NCBI GenBank assembly: GCA_021800535.1
Contig: JAJYYV010000001.1
Location: 148,641-197,025, forward strand
Direction: 5' to 3'
Length of the DNA: 48,385 bases
From: a bacterium
GTDB lineage: Bacteria; Ratteibacteria; UBA8468; B48-G9; DTJG01
Shown: one piece after another, positions 17,981 through 26,963 of the stretch
Layout of the letters: each line of letters opens with the position of its first letter
Numbering within the stretch: position 1 is the stretch's first letter
Translations under genes and position numbers: made by a program
Notes under the pieces: generated by a model
Seen by the model: only the letters and a program-made list of their open reading frames with translations
Told to the model about the DNA's origin: nothing
The model's database searches: none

Positions 17981-18056
17981 GCCCCTGTAGCTCAGTTATG
18001 GATAGAGCAACGGTTTCCTAAACCGTGTGTCGCCAGTTCAAGTCTGGCCAGGGGCG
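17981..18056 (+). tRNA. tRNA-Arg (anticodon CCT)
   Basis: A full cloverleaf is visible. Acceptor GCCCCTG pairs with CAGGGGC, followed by discriminator G. The D-arm contains GCTCAG, the anticodon stem ACGGT/ACCGT encloses the loop TTCCTAA with CCT at 18017-18019, and the T-arm is GCCAGTTCAAGTCTGGC. CCA is not encoded. It decodes AGG. Confidence 0.96.
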
Positions 18057-18179
18057 TTTTTAACTGTATAAGATAAAAATTTCTGTTGTTTAATAATTTT
18101 TTCATCAGTTTGATTTATCTGGTCAGCAATACTTTCAATTTCATTTTCTTTTAGTTCTTACTTTAGTATAAGTTAATCC
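18057..18179. other. Gap with possible remnant of a coding sequence
   Basis: This stretch lies between tRNA-Arg and the convergent lipA. On the minus strand, about 33 codons from 18157 to the tRNA stay open and read like coding sequence (ESIADQINQTDEKIIKQQ), but there is no start codon. It may be a decayed gene end. There is no clear terminator for either side. Confidence 0.25.
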
Positions 18180-19019
18180 TTATAAAAATTCCTCTGCATG
18201 ATAAGATGTTCTATAAAATGTTCCTGCAAAAACTTTTTTAAATCCCAGGGATTCTCCTGTTTTTTTGTAATATTCAAATTTTTCTGGGTTTACAAATTCT
18301 GCGACAGACATATTATTTTTATCAGATTTAAGATATTGCCCAATAACAAAAAAATCACAAAGAACATTTCTTAAATCCTTCATTGTTTCTGTAACTTCTT
18401 TTTCTTGTTCTCCTAATCCTACCATCACAGAGCTTTTTGTAATAAATCCTGCTATTTTACTTTGAAAAAGCACATTAAGAGATGTGTTATAATCTGCTTT
18501 CTGTCTTATATAAGGATATAATGTGGGAACAGTTTCTAAGTTATGAGATATTATATCCGGCTTACTTTCAAAAATAATTTTTAAATTTTCAGGATTTCCT
18601 TTTAAATCAGGAATTAATAGTTCAATTTTTGTGTCCGGAGATCTTTCTCTGATTTTTTTGACGCACATTGAAAACTGATTGGCACCTCCATCAGATAGGT
18701 CATCCCTTGTTACAGATGTAACAACCACATATTTAAGAGCAAGTTCCTTTACAGCTTCTGCTATTTTTTCTGGTTCCTGAGGCTCTGGAGGGGAGGTTTT
18801 TCCTTTTTTTACACTACAAAATTTACAATTTCTCGTGCACACCTGACCTAAAATAAGAAATGTTGCATACTTTTTTTTAAAACATTCATATATATTAGGA
18901 CATCTTGCTTCTTTACAGACAGTGTTAAGTGAATATTTTTCAATCAAAGACTGGGTTTGAAAATATTCATCAGATATACTTATCTTTTTTTTTATCCATT
19001 GAGGAAAATCTTTGTTCAT
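18180..19019 (-). CDS. lipA: Lipoyl synthase
   Basis: Encodes a 279-residue radical-SAM enzyme that inserts two sulfurs into octanoyl groups on lipoyl-domain proteins. Both 4Fe-4S clusters are encoded: auxiliary C35-x4-C40-x5-C46 and radical-SAM C61-x3-C65-x2-C68. The C-terminal RTSYHAE matches the conserved RSSY Ser-ligand motif. It is slightly short but complete. It overlaps the upstream dihydrolipoyl dehydrogenase gene by 4 bp. No lipB/lplA or 2-oxoacid dehydrogenase E1/E2 is nearby, so the pair may serve a glycine cleavage system encoded elsewhere. Confidence 0.96.
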   Translation of the reverse strand: MNKDFPQWIKKKISISDEYFQTQSLIEKYSLNTVCKEARCPNIYECFKKKYATFLILGQVCTRNCKFCSVKKGKTSPPEPQEPEKIAEAVKELALKYVVVTSVTRDDLSDGGANQFSMCVKKIRERSPDTKIELLIPDLKGNPENLKIIFESKPDIISHNLETVPTLYPYIRQKADYNTSLNVLFQSKIAGFITKSSVMVGLGEQEKEVTETMKDLRNVLCDFFVIGQYLKSDKNNMSVAEFVNPEKFEYYKKTGESLGFKKVFAGTFYRTSYHAEEFL

Positions 19020-20347
19020 TTTTTAGCTGATTTTTTTGGCGGAAGATGAATAGGTTTATCCTCTATTTCCAGTAAAGCCTCCATTATTGATTCTGAAAAT
19101 GTAGGATGACAGAAATATATTTCAGCCCACTGTTTTGCTGTCATATTTTTTGTTATGGCTAATTCTGCAAGATGTATCATTTCCGGAGCATTTTCGCCAA
19201 TAATATGTACTCCTAATATTTTATGAGTTTCCTGTTCTGCTATAATTTTAACCATTCCTGTAGTGCTTCCTGATGCATATGCTCTTCCGATTGCCTGATA
19301 GGAACACTTGCCTGTTTTTATACTATAGTTTTGTGATAAAGCCTGTTGTTCTGTAAGTCCACACGATGCCATATTAGGAAAAGTGAAAATACTATCAGGT
19401 ATATTTGTATAGTTTATAGAATCTTTTTTACCAACAAGAATATCTGCTAAAATTTCTCCTTGTTTCGTTGCAACATAAGCTAATTGATATTTTCCATTAA
19501 TATCTCCAATGGCATATATATCTTTTATGCTTGTTTCCATATTTTCATTGACTACTATGGAACCTTTTTCCATTTTTAACCCAAGAGATATAAAATTTTC
19601 TGAGTTTGGACGTCTTCCTGTAGCCCATAAAATTTTTTCTGTTCCAGTACTTGAAAGGTCAGAAATGCCTCTATTACAAGCAATATCTATACCCTTTTGT
19701 GTAAATATTTTTTCCATATATTGCACCATTTCCCTGTCTTTTCCGGGCAGCAAACTTTCTGTCATTTCACATATTGAAACTTTTATTCCAAAAGTATTTA
19801 ATATAGAGGCAAATTCACAACCTATAAAACCTCCTCCTACAATTGTTAACGATTCCGGCAGTTTATTTATTTTCCATATACTATCACTGGTAATAATTTT
19901 TTCATCAGTTGCAAATACTGCGGGAATAGAAGGACGTGCTCCTGTAGAAATAACTATTGTTTTTGCCTTGATTTCCTTATTTCCTGCTAATACCAAACCA
20001 GACTCTTTTATTTCTCCGTTTACTCCGCTTATTACATCTATATTATTAGTTTTTAAAAGAAAATTTACCCCTGTACGAAGACGGGAGACTACTTTGCTCT
20101 CTATCCATCCAATAATTTTTTCCCAATCAAAAGATGTTGTTTTATTTATTCCGTCAAAAGGGGATTTTTCAATCTGTTTTGCTATTTCAAAAAGCGCTTT
20201 TGTTGGGATACATCCTCTATTCAGACATGTTCCACCTATTTGCAATTTTTCAATCAAAAGGGTTTTTAAACCATTTTGAGAACATCTTATTGCGCAAGGA
20301 TACCCTGCAGGACCAGCTCCAATTATTACAACATCATATGTATCCAT
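19016..20347 (-). CDS. lpd: Dihydrolipoyl dehydrogenase
   Basis: Encodes 443 residues of the FAD/NAD disulfide oxidoreductase family. The FAD-binding start is VVIIGAGPAGYPCAI, the redox disulfide is C41-LNRG-C46, the NAD-binding strand is TIVGGGFIGCEFAS, and the C-terminal catalytic His is in YFCHPTFSESI. It reoxidises dihydrolipoamide of glycine cleavage or 2-oxoacid dehydrogenase complexes. The SD AGGAG lies 5 bases before the ATG. It forms an operon with lipA, which makes the lipoyl cofactor for its partner proteins. Confidence 0.94.
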   Translation of the reverse strand: MDTYDVVIIGAGPAGYPCAIRCSQNGLKTLLIEKLQIGGTCLNRGCIPTKALFEIAKQIEKSPFDGINKTTSFDWEKIIGWIESKVVSRLRTGVNFLLKTNNIDVISGVNGEIKESGLVLAGNKEIKAKTIVISTGARPSIPAVFATDEKIITSDSIWKINKLPESLTIVGGGFIGCEFASILNTFGIKVSICEMTESLLPGKDREMVQYMEKIFTQKGIDIACNRGISDLSSTGTEKILWATGRRPNSENFISLGLKMEKGSIVVNENMETSIKDIYAIGDINGKYQLAYVATKQGEILADILVGKKDSINYTNIPDSIFTFPNMASCGLTEQQALSQNYSIKTGKCSYQAIGRAYASGSTTGMVKIIAEQETHKILGVHIIGENAPEMIHLAELAITKNMTAKQWAEIYFCHPTFSESIMEALLEIEDKPIHLPPKKSAKK

Positions 20348-20417
20348 TAATACTCCTATGTTATACCAATTTAATATTTTATATCAAAATAGAAATTTTA
20401 CAAAATAATTCAAAAAT

Positions 20418-20446
20418 TTGACAGAGTATGAAAATTAACATATACT
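20418..20446 (+). promoter_or_regulatory. Sigma70-type promoter of rpsO-pnp
   Basis: TTGACA (20418-20423) and TATACT (20441-20446) are separated by 17 bp. They lie about 60 bp upstream of the rpsO start, leaving a leader of roughly 50 bases with the SD GGAGG. Confidence 0.85.
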
Positions 20447-20504
20447 AATTTTACTAAGAATATAAGAAATATGAAAATATCTTTAAATTTTTGGAGGAAA
20501 AATT

Positions 20505-20771
20505 ATGCTTCAACCTGAAGTGAAAGAAAAAATAAAAAAAGAATTTGGCAGACATGAAAAAGATACTGGATCTCCAGAGGTGCAAATAGCGCTTATAACT
20601 AACAGAATAGATTCTTTAACACAGCACTTTAGTGTTTATAAAAAAGATTTTAATTCCAGACGAGGATTGTTAAAATTAATAGGTCAGAGACGGGCCCTTC
20701 TTAAATACCTTAATAAAACAAATCCTGCTATTTACCAAACTGTTCTTGAAAAATTGGACCTGAGGAAATAA
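20505..20771 (+). CDS. rpsO: 30S ribosomal protein S15
   Basis: Encodes 88 residues, the usual S15 length, with the conserved HEKDTGSPEVQIALITNRI segment and the RRGLLKLIGQRRALLKYL rRNA-binding helix. S15 is a primary binder of the central domain of 16S rRNA. The SD GGAGG precedes the ATG. The gene is followed 6 bp later by pnp, the ancestral rpsO-pnp operon found in most bacteria. S15 often autoregulates through its leader. The roughly 50-base leader here shows no obvious pseudoknot by eye. Confidence 0.98.
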   Translation: MLQPEVKEKIKKEFGRHEKDTGSPEVQIALITNRIDSLTQHFSVYKKDFNSRRGLLKLIGQRRALLKYLNKTNPAIYQTVLEKLDLRK

Positions 20772-20777
20772 ACGAAT

Positions 20778-22883
20778 ATGCAAACAATTAAAATTCCTAT
20801 CGGAGGTAAAGATTTAATAATAGAAACAGGACTACTGGCAAAACAAGCTTCTGGTTCAGTACTTGTAAGATATGGAGATACAGTAGTTCTTTCTACGGCT
20901 GTATCTAATAAAAAAGATGAATATCAGGATTTTTTTCCTCTTACCTGTGACTATAAAGAACATGTTTCTGCGGCAGGTAAAATACCTGGAGGATTTTTTA
21001 AAAGAGAAGGCAGACCTACTGAGAGAGAAACCCTGATTAGCCGTCTTACAGACAGGTCTATCCGTCCAATTTTTCCTTCTGATTATAGAGATGCGGTTCA
21101 GATTATTTCTCAGGTTTTTTCTGCAGACCAGGAAAATGACCCTGATATACTTTCTATTATTGGAGCTTCTGCGGCTTTAACAATTTCTCCAATACCTTTT
21201 TTAGACCCAATAGGAGCAGTTAAGGTTGGTTATATTGATGGAAAATTTGTTATTAATCCTACAACTTCTGAGATGGTAAATAGTTCTCTTGAACTGCTTA
21301 TTGCAGGTACAGATAAAGCATTAACTATGATGGAGGGCTGGGCAAAAGAGATTTCTGAGGAAATATTTATTGAGGCAGTAAAGATTGGATTTGAGAATCT
21401 AAAAATAATAGTAGATCACCTTAAACAATGGGAGAAAAAAAATTCCTATGAACCTTTTGTTAGTATACCTAAAGAGATAGATGATCTTGTAAAAGAATTT
21501 ATTCTTTCCCGCATTAGTGATGTTTATAATTATCCCGGGAAACAGGAAAGAAATGAATTTTATAATAAAATTTTTGATGAACTTAAAGAAAAAGTTTCAG
21601 AAGATTCTTATAATTACCTGAAAATATCATATGAAATAAACCTTAATCAGATTATCAGAACACTTATTCTTGAGAAAAAACAGAGGCTTGATGGAAGACA
21701 ATTTGATGAAATCCGGAATATAGAATGCATTACAGGTCTTCTTCCAAGAACTCATGGTTCAGCTTTATTTACCAGAGGGCAAACACAATGTCTTTCATCT
21801 CTTACACTTGGAACAAGCATAGATGAACAAAGAATAGAAGGTCTTTATCCTGAGAGCACAAAAAAATTTATGCTTCATTATAATTTTCCATCTTTTTCTG
21901 TTGGGGAAGCTGCTCCACTTAGAGGACCTTCTAGGCGTGAAATAGGCCATGGCGCCCTTGCAGAAAAATCACTGGCTAATATTGTCCCGGCAGATAATGA
22001 ATTTCCTTATACTATTCGTATTGTTGCCAATATTCTTGAATCAAATGGTTCTTCTTCTATGGCCACTGTATGTGCTTCAAGTTTAGCTCTTATGGATGGA
22101 GGAGTCCCTATTCCAAGACATGTGGCTGGTATTGCTCTTGGAATGATTAAAGAAGGGAATGATTATGTTGTTCTTACAGATATTGCCGGAGAAGAAGACC
22201 ATTGTGGAGACCTTGATTTTAAAATGGCAGGGACTGAAAAAGGAATAACAGGATTTCAGATGGATGTTAAAACTATGGATTTTTCTTTTGAAATTCTTCC
22301 TCAGGTAGTCAATCAGGCAAGAAAAGCCCATAATGAAATATTGAAAGTAATGAATGCTGCCATAAATAAACCAAGAAGTGAAATATCTCCATTTGCTCCT
22401 AAGATAGTAAATCTAAAGATAGACCCTTCTAAAATAGGAATGGTTATAGGCCCTGGCGGTAAAATGATAAGAAAAATTATTGAAGAAACTAATGCCAAAA
22501 TAGATATTGATGATTCAGGGATTGTTTCAATATCAAGTCCTGATATTGTCAGCTGTCAAAAGGCTGTGGATAGAATAAATGAAATAGTTGAAGAACCAGA
22601 GGTTGGAAGAATTTATACAGGCACTGTAATAAAAATTCTTTCATTTGGTGCTGTTGTGAAATTTTCAGGAGAAAGAGAAGGGCTTTTACATATTTCAGAG
22701 ATAGCTCCTTACAGAGTAAATAAAGTGGAAGATGTTTTACAGATGGGTTCTCAAGTTAAAGTAAAACTTATTGAATCTGACCCACAGGGGAAAAACAGCT
22801 TAAGTAGAAAACAGGCGCTCACCAAAGAAGAAACAGAAGAGGAAAAGTCAAAACATCCTACCTCATTTCATAAAAAATATTAA
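20778..22883 (+). CDS. pnp: Polyribonucleotide nucleotidyltransferase (PNPase)
   Basis: Encodes 701 residues with the full PNPase layout: RNase PH domain 1 (about 1-230), a helical domain, RNase PH domain 2 (about 300-540), a KH domain (KIGMVIGPGGKMIRKI) and an S1 domain (RIYTGTVIKILSFGAVV, then GLLHISEIA). It degrades RNA by phosphorolysis and is typically part of the degradosome. An SD-like GAGG lies near the end of rpsO. Its last 26 bases overlap the 3' end of the convergent cmk gene, so no terminator separates them. Confidence 0.98.
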   Translation: MQTIKIPIGGKDLIIETGLLAKQASGSVLVRYGDTVVLSTAVSNKKDEYQDFFPLTCDYKEHVSAAGKIPGGFFKREGRPTERETLISRLTDRSIRPIFPSDYRDAVQIISQVFSADQENDPDILSIIGASAALTISPIPFLDPIGAVKVGYIDGKFVINPTTSEMVNSSLELLIAGTDKALTMMEGWAKEISEEIFIEAVKIGFENLKIIVDHLKQWEKKNSYEPFVSIPKEIDDLVKEFILSRISDVYNYPGKQERNEFYNKIFDELKEKVSEDSYNYLKISYEINLNQIIRTLILEKKQRLDGRQFDEIRNIECITGLLPRTHGSALFTRGQTQCLSSLTLGTSIDEQRIEGLYPESTKKFMLHYNFPSFSVGEAAPLRGPSRREIGHGALAEKSLANIVPADNEFPYTIRIVANILESNGSSSMATVCASSLALMDGGVPIPRHVAGIALGMIKEGNDYVVLTDIAGEEDHCGDLDFKMAGTEKGITGFQMDVKTMDFSFEILPQVVNQARKAHNEILKVMNAAINKPRSEISPFAPKIVNLKIDPSKIGMVIGPGGKMIRKIIEETNAKIDIDDSGIVSISSPDIVSCQKAVDRINEIVEEPEVGRIYTGTVIKILSFGAVVKFSGEREGLLHISEIAPYRVNKVEDVLQMGSQVKVKLIESDPQGKNSLSRKQALTKEETEEEKSKHPTSFHKKY

Positions 22884-23526
22884 CTATTTGTTGGACTTCC
22901 TGCGCAATGGTCATTTTTGTTGTGTCTATGTAGATTGATTCAGATAATTTTTTAAGTGGGGAAATTGTTCTGTTTTTATCTTTTTCATCCCTTTCTATAA
23001 GGGATTTTTTTACTGTTTCAATATCTACCTGATGTCCGTTTTCTTTTAATTGTTTATATCTTCTTTTTGCTCTTTCTTCAATATCAGCATCAAGATAAAT
23101 TTTTATTTCTGCATCAGGAAATACAATGCTTCCTATATCTCTTCCTTCCATAACAAGATTATAATTTTTTCTATATGCTCTCTGCATTTCCCATAGAATT
23201 TCTCTGATTTTTAATATAGAGGCGATAAAATGGGTTTTTTGACTTACCTGTTCTGTTCTGATTTCTTCACTTACATCTTTCCCATCTGTCATAACTTTAT
23301 ATTTATTATTATTGAAAATCAATTCTATAGATGTTTCCTTAGCCATTTTGATAAGTGTGGTTTCATCATCTAGTGGAATATTTTCTTTTAAGGCTTTTAA
23401 TGTAATTGCCCTGTACATTGCTCCGGTATCTACATATAGAAATTTTAATCTTTCAGCAACAAGTCTTGCAACTGTTCCTTTGCCTGCTGATGCGGGTCCA
23501 TCTATGGCAATTACATAATGTTTCAT
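22858..23526 (-). CDS. cmk: Cytidylate kinase
   Basis: Encodes 222 residues. The P-loop IDGPASAGKGTVA is at about 8-20, and YVDTGAMYRAIT and MEGRDIGSIVFP are Cmk signatures. It phosphorylates CMP/dCMP. The start is one base after the frr stop. The 3' end overlaps the convergent pnp by 26 bp. As the last gene of the nine-gene minus operon it joins pyrH, pyrD and pyrK in nucleotide supply. Confidence 0.97.
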   Translation of the reverse strand: MKHYVIAIDGPASAGKGTVARLVAERLKFLYVDTGAMYRAITLKALKENIPLDDETTLIKMAKETSIELIFNNNKYKVMTDGKDVSEEIRTEQVSQKTHFIASILKIREILWEMQRAYRKNYNLVMEGRDIGSIVFPDAEIKIYLDADIEERAKRRYKQLKENGHQVDIETVKKSLIERDEKDKNRTISPLKKLSESIYIDTTKMTIAQEVQQIVNIFYEMR

Positions 23527-23527
23527 T

Positions 23528-24082
23528 TTATTTCAAAATTTCTTTTTCTTTGGTAGATGTCTTTTTTTCCAGTTCTTCAATAAATTTATCAGTAAGTTTT
23601 TGAATTCTTTCTATTAATTTAAAGCTTTCATCTTCTGAGATTTCTTTATCTTTTTCAATTTTTTTAATTTCCTCATTTTTCTTTCTTCTTATTTCTCTTA
23701 TTTCAATTTTTACCTGTTCTTCCATTTTTTTTAAAATTTTAACAAGTTCGTTTCTTCTTTCCTGGCTTAATGGCGGCACAGATATTCTTATCACACTGGC
23801 ATCTGGAAGAGGATTAAGTCCAATATTACTTACCTGAATAGCTTTTACAATTTTTTCCAGCATGGACTTGTCCCAAGGCTGTATAAGGAGTAATTGTGGT
23901 TGAGGTATTGTGATTGTGGCAATCTGATTTATAGGAAGTTTGGAGCCGTAATAATCTACAAATACCTCTTCTAATAAAGATACGGATGCTCTTCCCAGCC
24001 TTAATGTTCCTATTTCTTTTAAAAAAGCTTCTTCAGCCTTTTTCATTTCTACTTCTGTTTGTTTAAATATTTCTTCATACAT
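23528..24082 (-). CDS. frr: Ribosome recycling factor
   Basis: Encodes 184 residues, the standard RRF size. The conserved LGRASVSLLEEVFVDYYG, INQIATITIPQPQLL and the C-terminal coiled-coil helix with EEQVKIEIREIRRKKNEE are present. With EF-G it splits post-termination ribosomes. A strong SD (AAGGAGG) precedes the ATG. pyrH lies directly upstream, a conserved bacterial neighbour (pyrH-frr). Confidence 0.98.
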   Translation of the reverse strand: MYEEIFKQTEVEMKKAEEAFLKEIGTLRLGRASVSLLEEVFVDYYGSKLPINQIATITIPQPQLLLIQPWDKSMLEKIVKAIQVSNIGLNPLPDASVIRISVPPLSQERRNELVKILKKMEEQVKIEIREIRRKKNEEIKKIEKDKEISEDESFKLIERIQKLTDKFIEELEKKTSTKEKEILK

Positions 24083-24083
24083 G

Positions 24084-24812
24084 TTACCTCCTTTTTTGTG
24101 AAGAAATAAGAGTTCCTAATTTTTTTGCACCACAAACTATGTTTTTTAGATTGTTTTTTTGAAATAAATTAAATACAATTATTGGTAAATTGTTTTCCAT
24201 ACAAAGAGAGATAGCGGTACTATCCATTACCCGTATTTTTTTTTCAAGAACTTCCCAATATGTTAATCTGGAAAATTTTTTTGCGTCTTTATTTTTTAGC
24301 GGATCTGAAGAATATACCCCATCTACTTTGGTGGCTTTTAATAAAATATCCGCCCCTATTTCTACAGCCTTCAGTGCCGCAGAAGTATCTGTGGTGAAAA
24401 AAGGATTTCCTGTCCCTCCCACAAAAATAACGATTCTTTCTTTTTCAAGATGTCTAATGGCTCTTCTTCTTATATATGGTTCACATAATTGCTTCATTTC
24501 AAAGGATGATTGTACTCGTGTAGGCACATCAATTTTTTCAAGGCAGCTTTGAAGAGCGAGTCCATTTATTACTGTTGCCAGCATACCCATGTAGTCACCT
24601 GTTACATTATCTATAACATTTTTATCTCTTTCTGTGCCCCTGAAAATATTTCCTCCGCCAATTACAATACTTATTTTACATCCCAGAGACCAGACTTCCT
24701 TAATTTCCTGGGATATGGATATAAGAGAATTAGAGTTAATGCCATTTTTATTTTCTCCAGCAAGTGCTTCTCCGGAAAGTTTCAAAAGAATTATTTTATA
24801 TATAGGTTTCAC
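24084..24812 (-). CDS. pyrH: UMP kinase
   Basis: A GTG start at 24812 is chosen because GAAAGGA sits 8 bases upstream and the metG stop is one base away. An in-frame ATG at 24830 would overlap metG and lacks an SD. This gives 242 residues. The amino-acid-kinase fold shows ILLKLSGEAL, VIGGGNIFRG, and GGTGNPFFTTDTSAAL with the metal and UMP contacts. It makes UDP from UMP. It lies between metG and frr in the minus operon. Confidence 0.95.
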   Translation of the reverse strand: MKPIYKIILLKLSGEALAGENKNGINSNSLISISQEIKEVWSLGCKISIVIGGGNIFRGTERDKNVIDNVTGDYMGMLATVINGLALQSCLEKIDVPTRVQSSFEMKQLCEPYIRRRAIRHLEKERIVIFVGGTGNPFFTTDTSAALKAVEIGADILLKATKVDGVYSSDPLKNKDAKKFSRLTYWEVLEKKIRVMDSTAISLCMENNLPIIVFNLFQKNNLKNIVCGAKKLGTLISSQKRR

Positions 24813-24813
24813 T

Positions 24814-26307
24814 TTATTTAATCCTTTCAAATAGAATAGTTCTTGTTTTTATTTTATGTCCAGGCTGAAAAGGTTTTTTTATTTCAGAAAAATTTATTGT
24901 TTTTTCTGAATAATCAAGATTAAGTATATCCCAGATTTTTTTTGAAGTAAAAGGTATAAAAGGAAAAAGGAATATACTTAAAATTCTTATTCCCTCCATA
25001 CATTGATATAGAATTTTTTCTTCTGTTTCTCCTTGTAGATTCCATGGTTTTTCCGTATCAAGATATTTATTTAGATATGATACCAATTTCCATATTTGTT
25101 CCAAAGATTCTGAAAATGCCAATTGAGCCATTTTTTCTTCAAAGGATTTTTTTATTTCTTCTGCAAGATTATAAATATTTTCACATGAAAATTTTTCAGG
25201 TAGAGCATTATTATGTTTTTTTTCCATAAGATTAAGTGTTCTATTTACCAGATTTCCGAAATCATTTGCAAGGTCACTGTTATATCTTTTGGTAATTTTT
25301 TCTTCTGAGTATTCTCCATCAAGACCAAAAGGCACTTCTCTTAATAAAAAATATCTAAAACCATCTACTGTCCATTTTTTTGCAACATCTAAAGGATTAA
25401 TAATATTTCCTCTGGATTTTGAAATTTTCTCTTTTCCAAGAATCCACCAGCCATGTGCGAATATTTTTTGGGGTAGCTCAACATCTAAACTTAAAAGCAT
25501 TGCAGGCCAGATAATATCGTGAAATCTTAATATATCTTTTCCTATAAGCTGTATAGAAGGAGGCCATAATTGGTTGAATTTATTGTTATCAATAAGATAA
25601 TCTGATGCTGTCAGATAATTAATTAGAGCATCAAACCATACATATATAGGGAATTTTTCAGGTGTTGGAGATGTAATCCCCCATAAGGTGGATGCCCTCG
25701 TTACACTTAAATCTTCCAAGCCTTGTTCTATAAAATTATATACCTCATCATATCTGAAAGATGGTTGAATAAAATCTTTATGAGTTTTCAAATATTCCTT
25801 TAGTTTGGTTTGATATTTGGAGAGTCTGAAAAAATAAGATTTTTCAGAAACAATCTGGACTGGCCGTAAACAATCAGGGCAAACAATATTATCTCCTGCT
25901 TTTGTTTTTGGTATAAAATTTTCGCAGTATATACAATAATATCCTTTATATTCTCCAGGATAAATATCGTCTTTTTTAAGAAGTTTTTCAAAAATACTCT
26001 TAACAGTTTGTTGATGCTGTTCTTCAGTTGTTCTTATAAATTTGTCATAGGAAATTCCAAGTTCGGTCCATAAGTCTTTATATTTTTGGGACATTTTATC
26101 AACATAATCCTGAGGTTTTATGTTTTCTTTTTGAGCAGATTGAAGAATTTTATCTCCATGTTCATCTGTTCCTGTAAGAAAGAAAACTTCTTTTTCTGTA
26201 AGCCTATAAAAACGGGCAAGACAGTCGCCTGCAATATTAGTGTAGCTGTGGCCTATATGCGGTTGGGCATTTACATAATATATAGGTGTGGTAATATAAA
26301 ATTTCAT
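24814..26307 (-). CDS. metG: Methionyl-tRNA synthetase
   Basis: Encodes 497 residues. The class I signatures HIGH (17-20) and KISKS (near residue 293) are intact. A zinc knuckle with two CxxC pairs (CIYC and CPDC) is in the connective domain near 125-142. It ends after the anticodon-binding domain, without the C-terminal EMAP-like dimerisation domain found in many MetGs. It begins two bases after the ricT-like gene. YaaT/RicT-metG proximity is a common arrangement in several phyla. Confidence 0.97.
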   Translation of the reverse strand: MKFYITTPIYYVNAQPHIGHSYTNIAGDCLARFYRLTEKEVFFLTGTDEHGDKILQSAQKENIKPQDYVDKMSQKYKDLWTELGISYDKFIRTTEEQHQQTVKSIFEKLLKKDDIYPGEYKGYYCIYCENFIPKTKAGDNIVCPDCLRPVQIVSEKSYFFRLSKYQTKLKEYLKTHKDFIQPSFRYDEVYNFIEQGLEDLSVTRASTLWGITSPTPEKFPIYVWFDALINYLTASDYLIDNNKFNQLWPPSIQLIGKDILRFHDIIWPAMLLSLDVELPQKIFAHGWWILGKEKISKSRGNIINPLDVAKKWTVDGFRYFLLREVPFGLDGEYSEEKITKRYNSDLANDFGNLVNRTLNLMEKKHNNALPEKFSCENIYNLAEEIKKSFEEKMAQLAFSESLEQIWKLVSYLNKYLDTEKPWNLQGETEEKILYQCMEGIRILSIFLFPFIPFTSKKIWDILNLDYSEKTINFSEIKKPFQPGHKIKTRTILFERIK

Positions 26308-26309
26308 TT

Positions 26310-26963
26310 TTACTTTTCTTCCTTTTCATAAAGTTGGGATTCATATACAAGACAACACATGAGTCGTCCACATAATCCTGAGATTTTATTCATATCCAAG
26401 GGAAGATTTTGAGATTTCACACTTTTCATGGTAATGGGTCCAAATTCTTTTAAAAATCTTGCGCAACATATCCTTTGCCCACATATTCCATATCCATCTT
26501 TTATTTTGGCTTCATCTCTTAGTCCTATCTGTCTCATTTCTATCCTGCAATTAAATATTCCTGCTATCTCTTTAACAAGTTTTCTGAAATCAATTCTGCT
26601 TTCTGCCCAATAATAAAATGTGACAATAGTTCTGTCAAACGAATATTCTGCATCAATAAGCTTTAAAGGTATTTTAAGCTGATTTATTTTATCATTACAA
26701 ATTTTTAAAGCGTCTGCTTTAAGAAGCTGGTTTTCTCTTATTATAAGAAAATCATGTTCATCGGCCTTTTTTAAAACTTTTCCTGATATAGTATATTTTT
26801 TTAATAGAGGTTCAAAGATGTTATAAACTTTTCCTGATTCTTTTACCCCATTGGTCAATTCTACAATGCATATATCCCCGTTTTTTATATTTAATTCATC
26901 ATTCCCTGAACAAAACAATGATTTTTCAATTTTTTTTGTTTGTATTTCAAAAATTTTTTCCAT
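26310..26963 (-). CDS. PSP1-domain protein (RicT/YaaT-like)
   Basis: Encodes 217 residues with a clear PSP1 C-terminal domain (about 95-180), including IGLRDEAKIKDGYGICG, ICCARFLKEF and CGRLMCCLVYE. The cysteine motifs match those that bind iron-sulfur clusters in the Bacillus RicT-RicA-RicF complex, which acts on RNase Y-dependent mRNA maturation and on phosphorelay. RicA and RicF are not seen here. The start overlaps the upstream O-antigen-ligase gene by 17 bp, and metG follows. Confidence 0.9.
   Translation of the reverse strand: MEKIFEIQTKKIEKSLFCSGNDELNIKNGDICIVELTNGVKESGKVYNIFEPLLKKYTISGKVLKKADEHDFLIIRENQLLKADALKICNDKINQLKIPLKLIDAEYSFDRTIVTFYYWAESRIDFRKLVKEIAGIFNCRIEMRQIGLRDEAKIKDGYGICGQRICCARFLKEFGPITMKSVKSQNLPLDMNKISGLCGRLMCCLVYESQLYEKEEK

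Noticed and set aside
19509-20279. 256-codon open frame on the plus strand
   Set aside because: It is antisense to lpd, which has all catalytic motifs. It has no SD and no domain.
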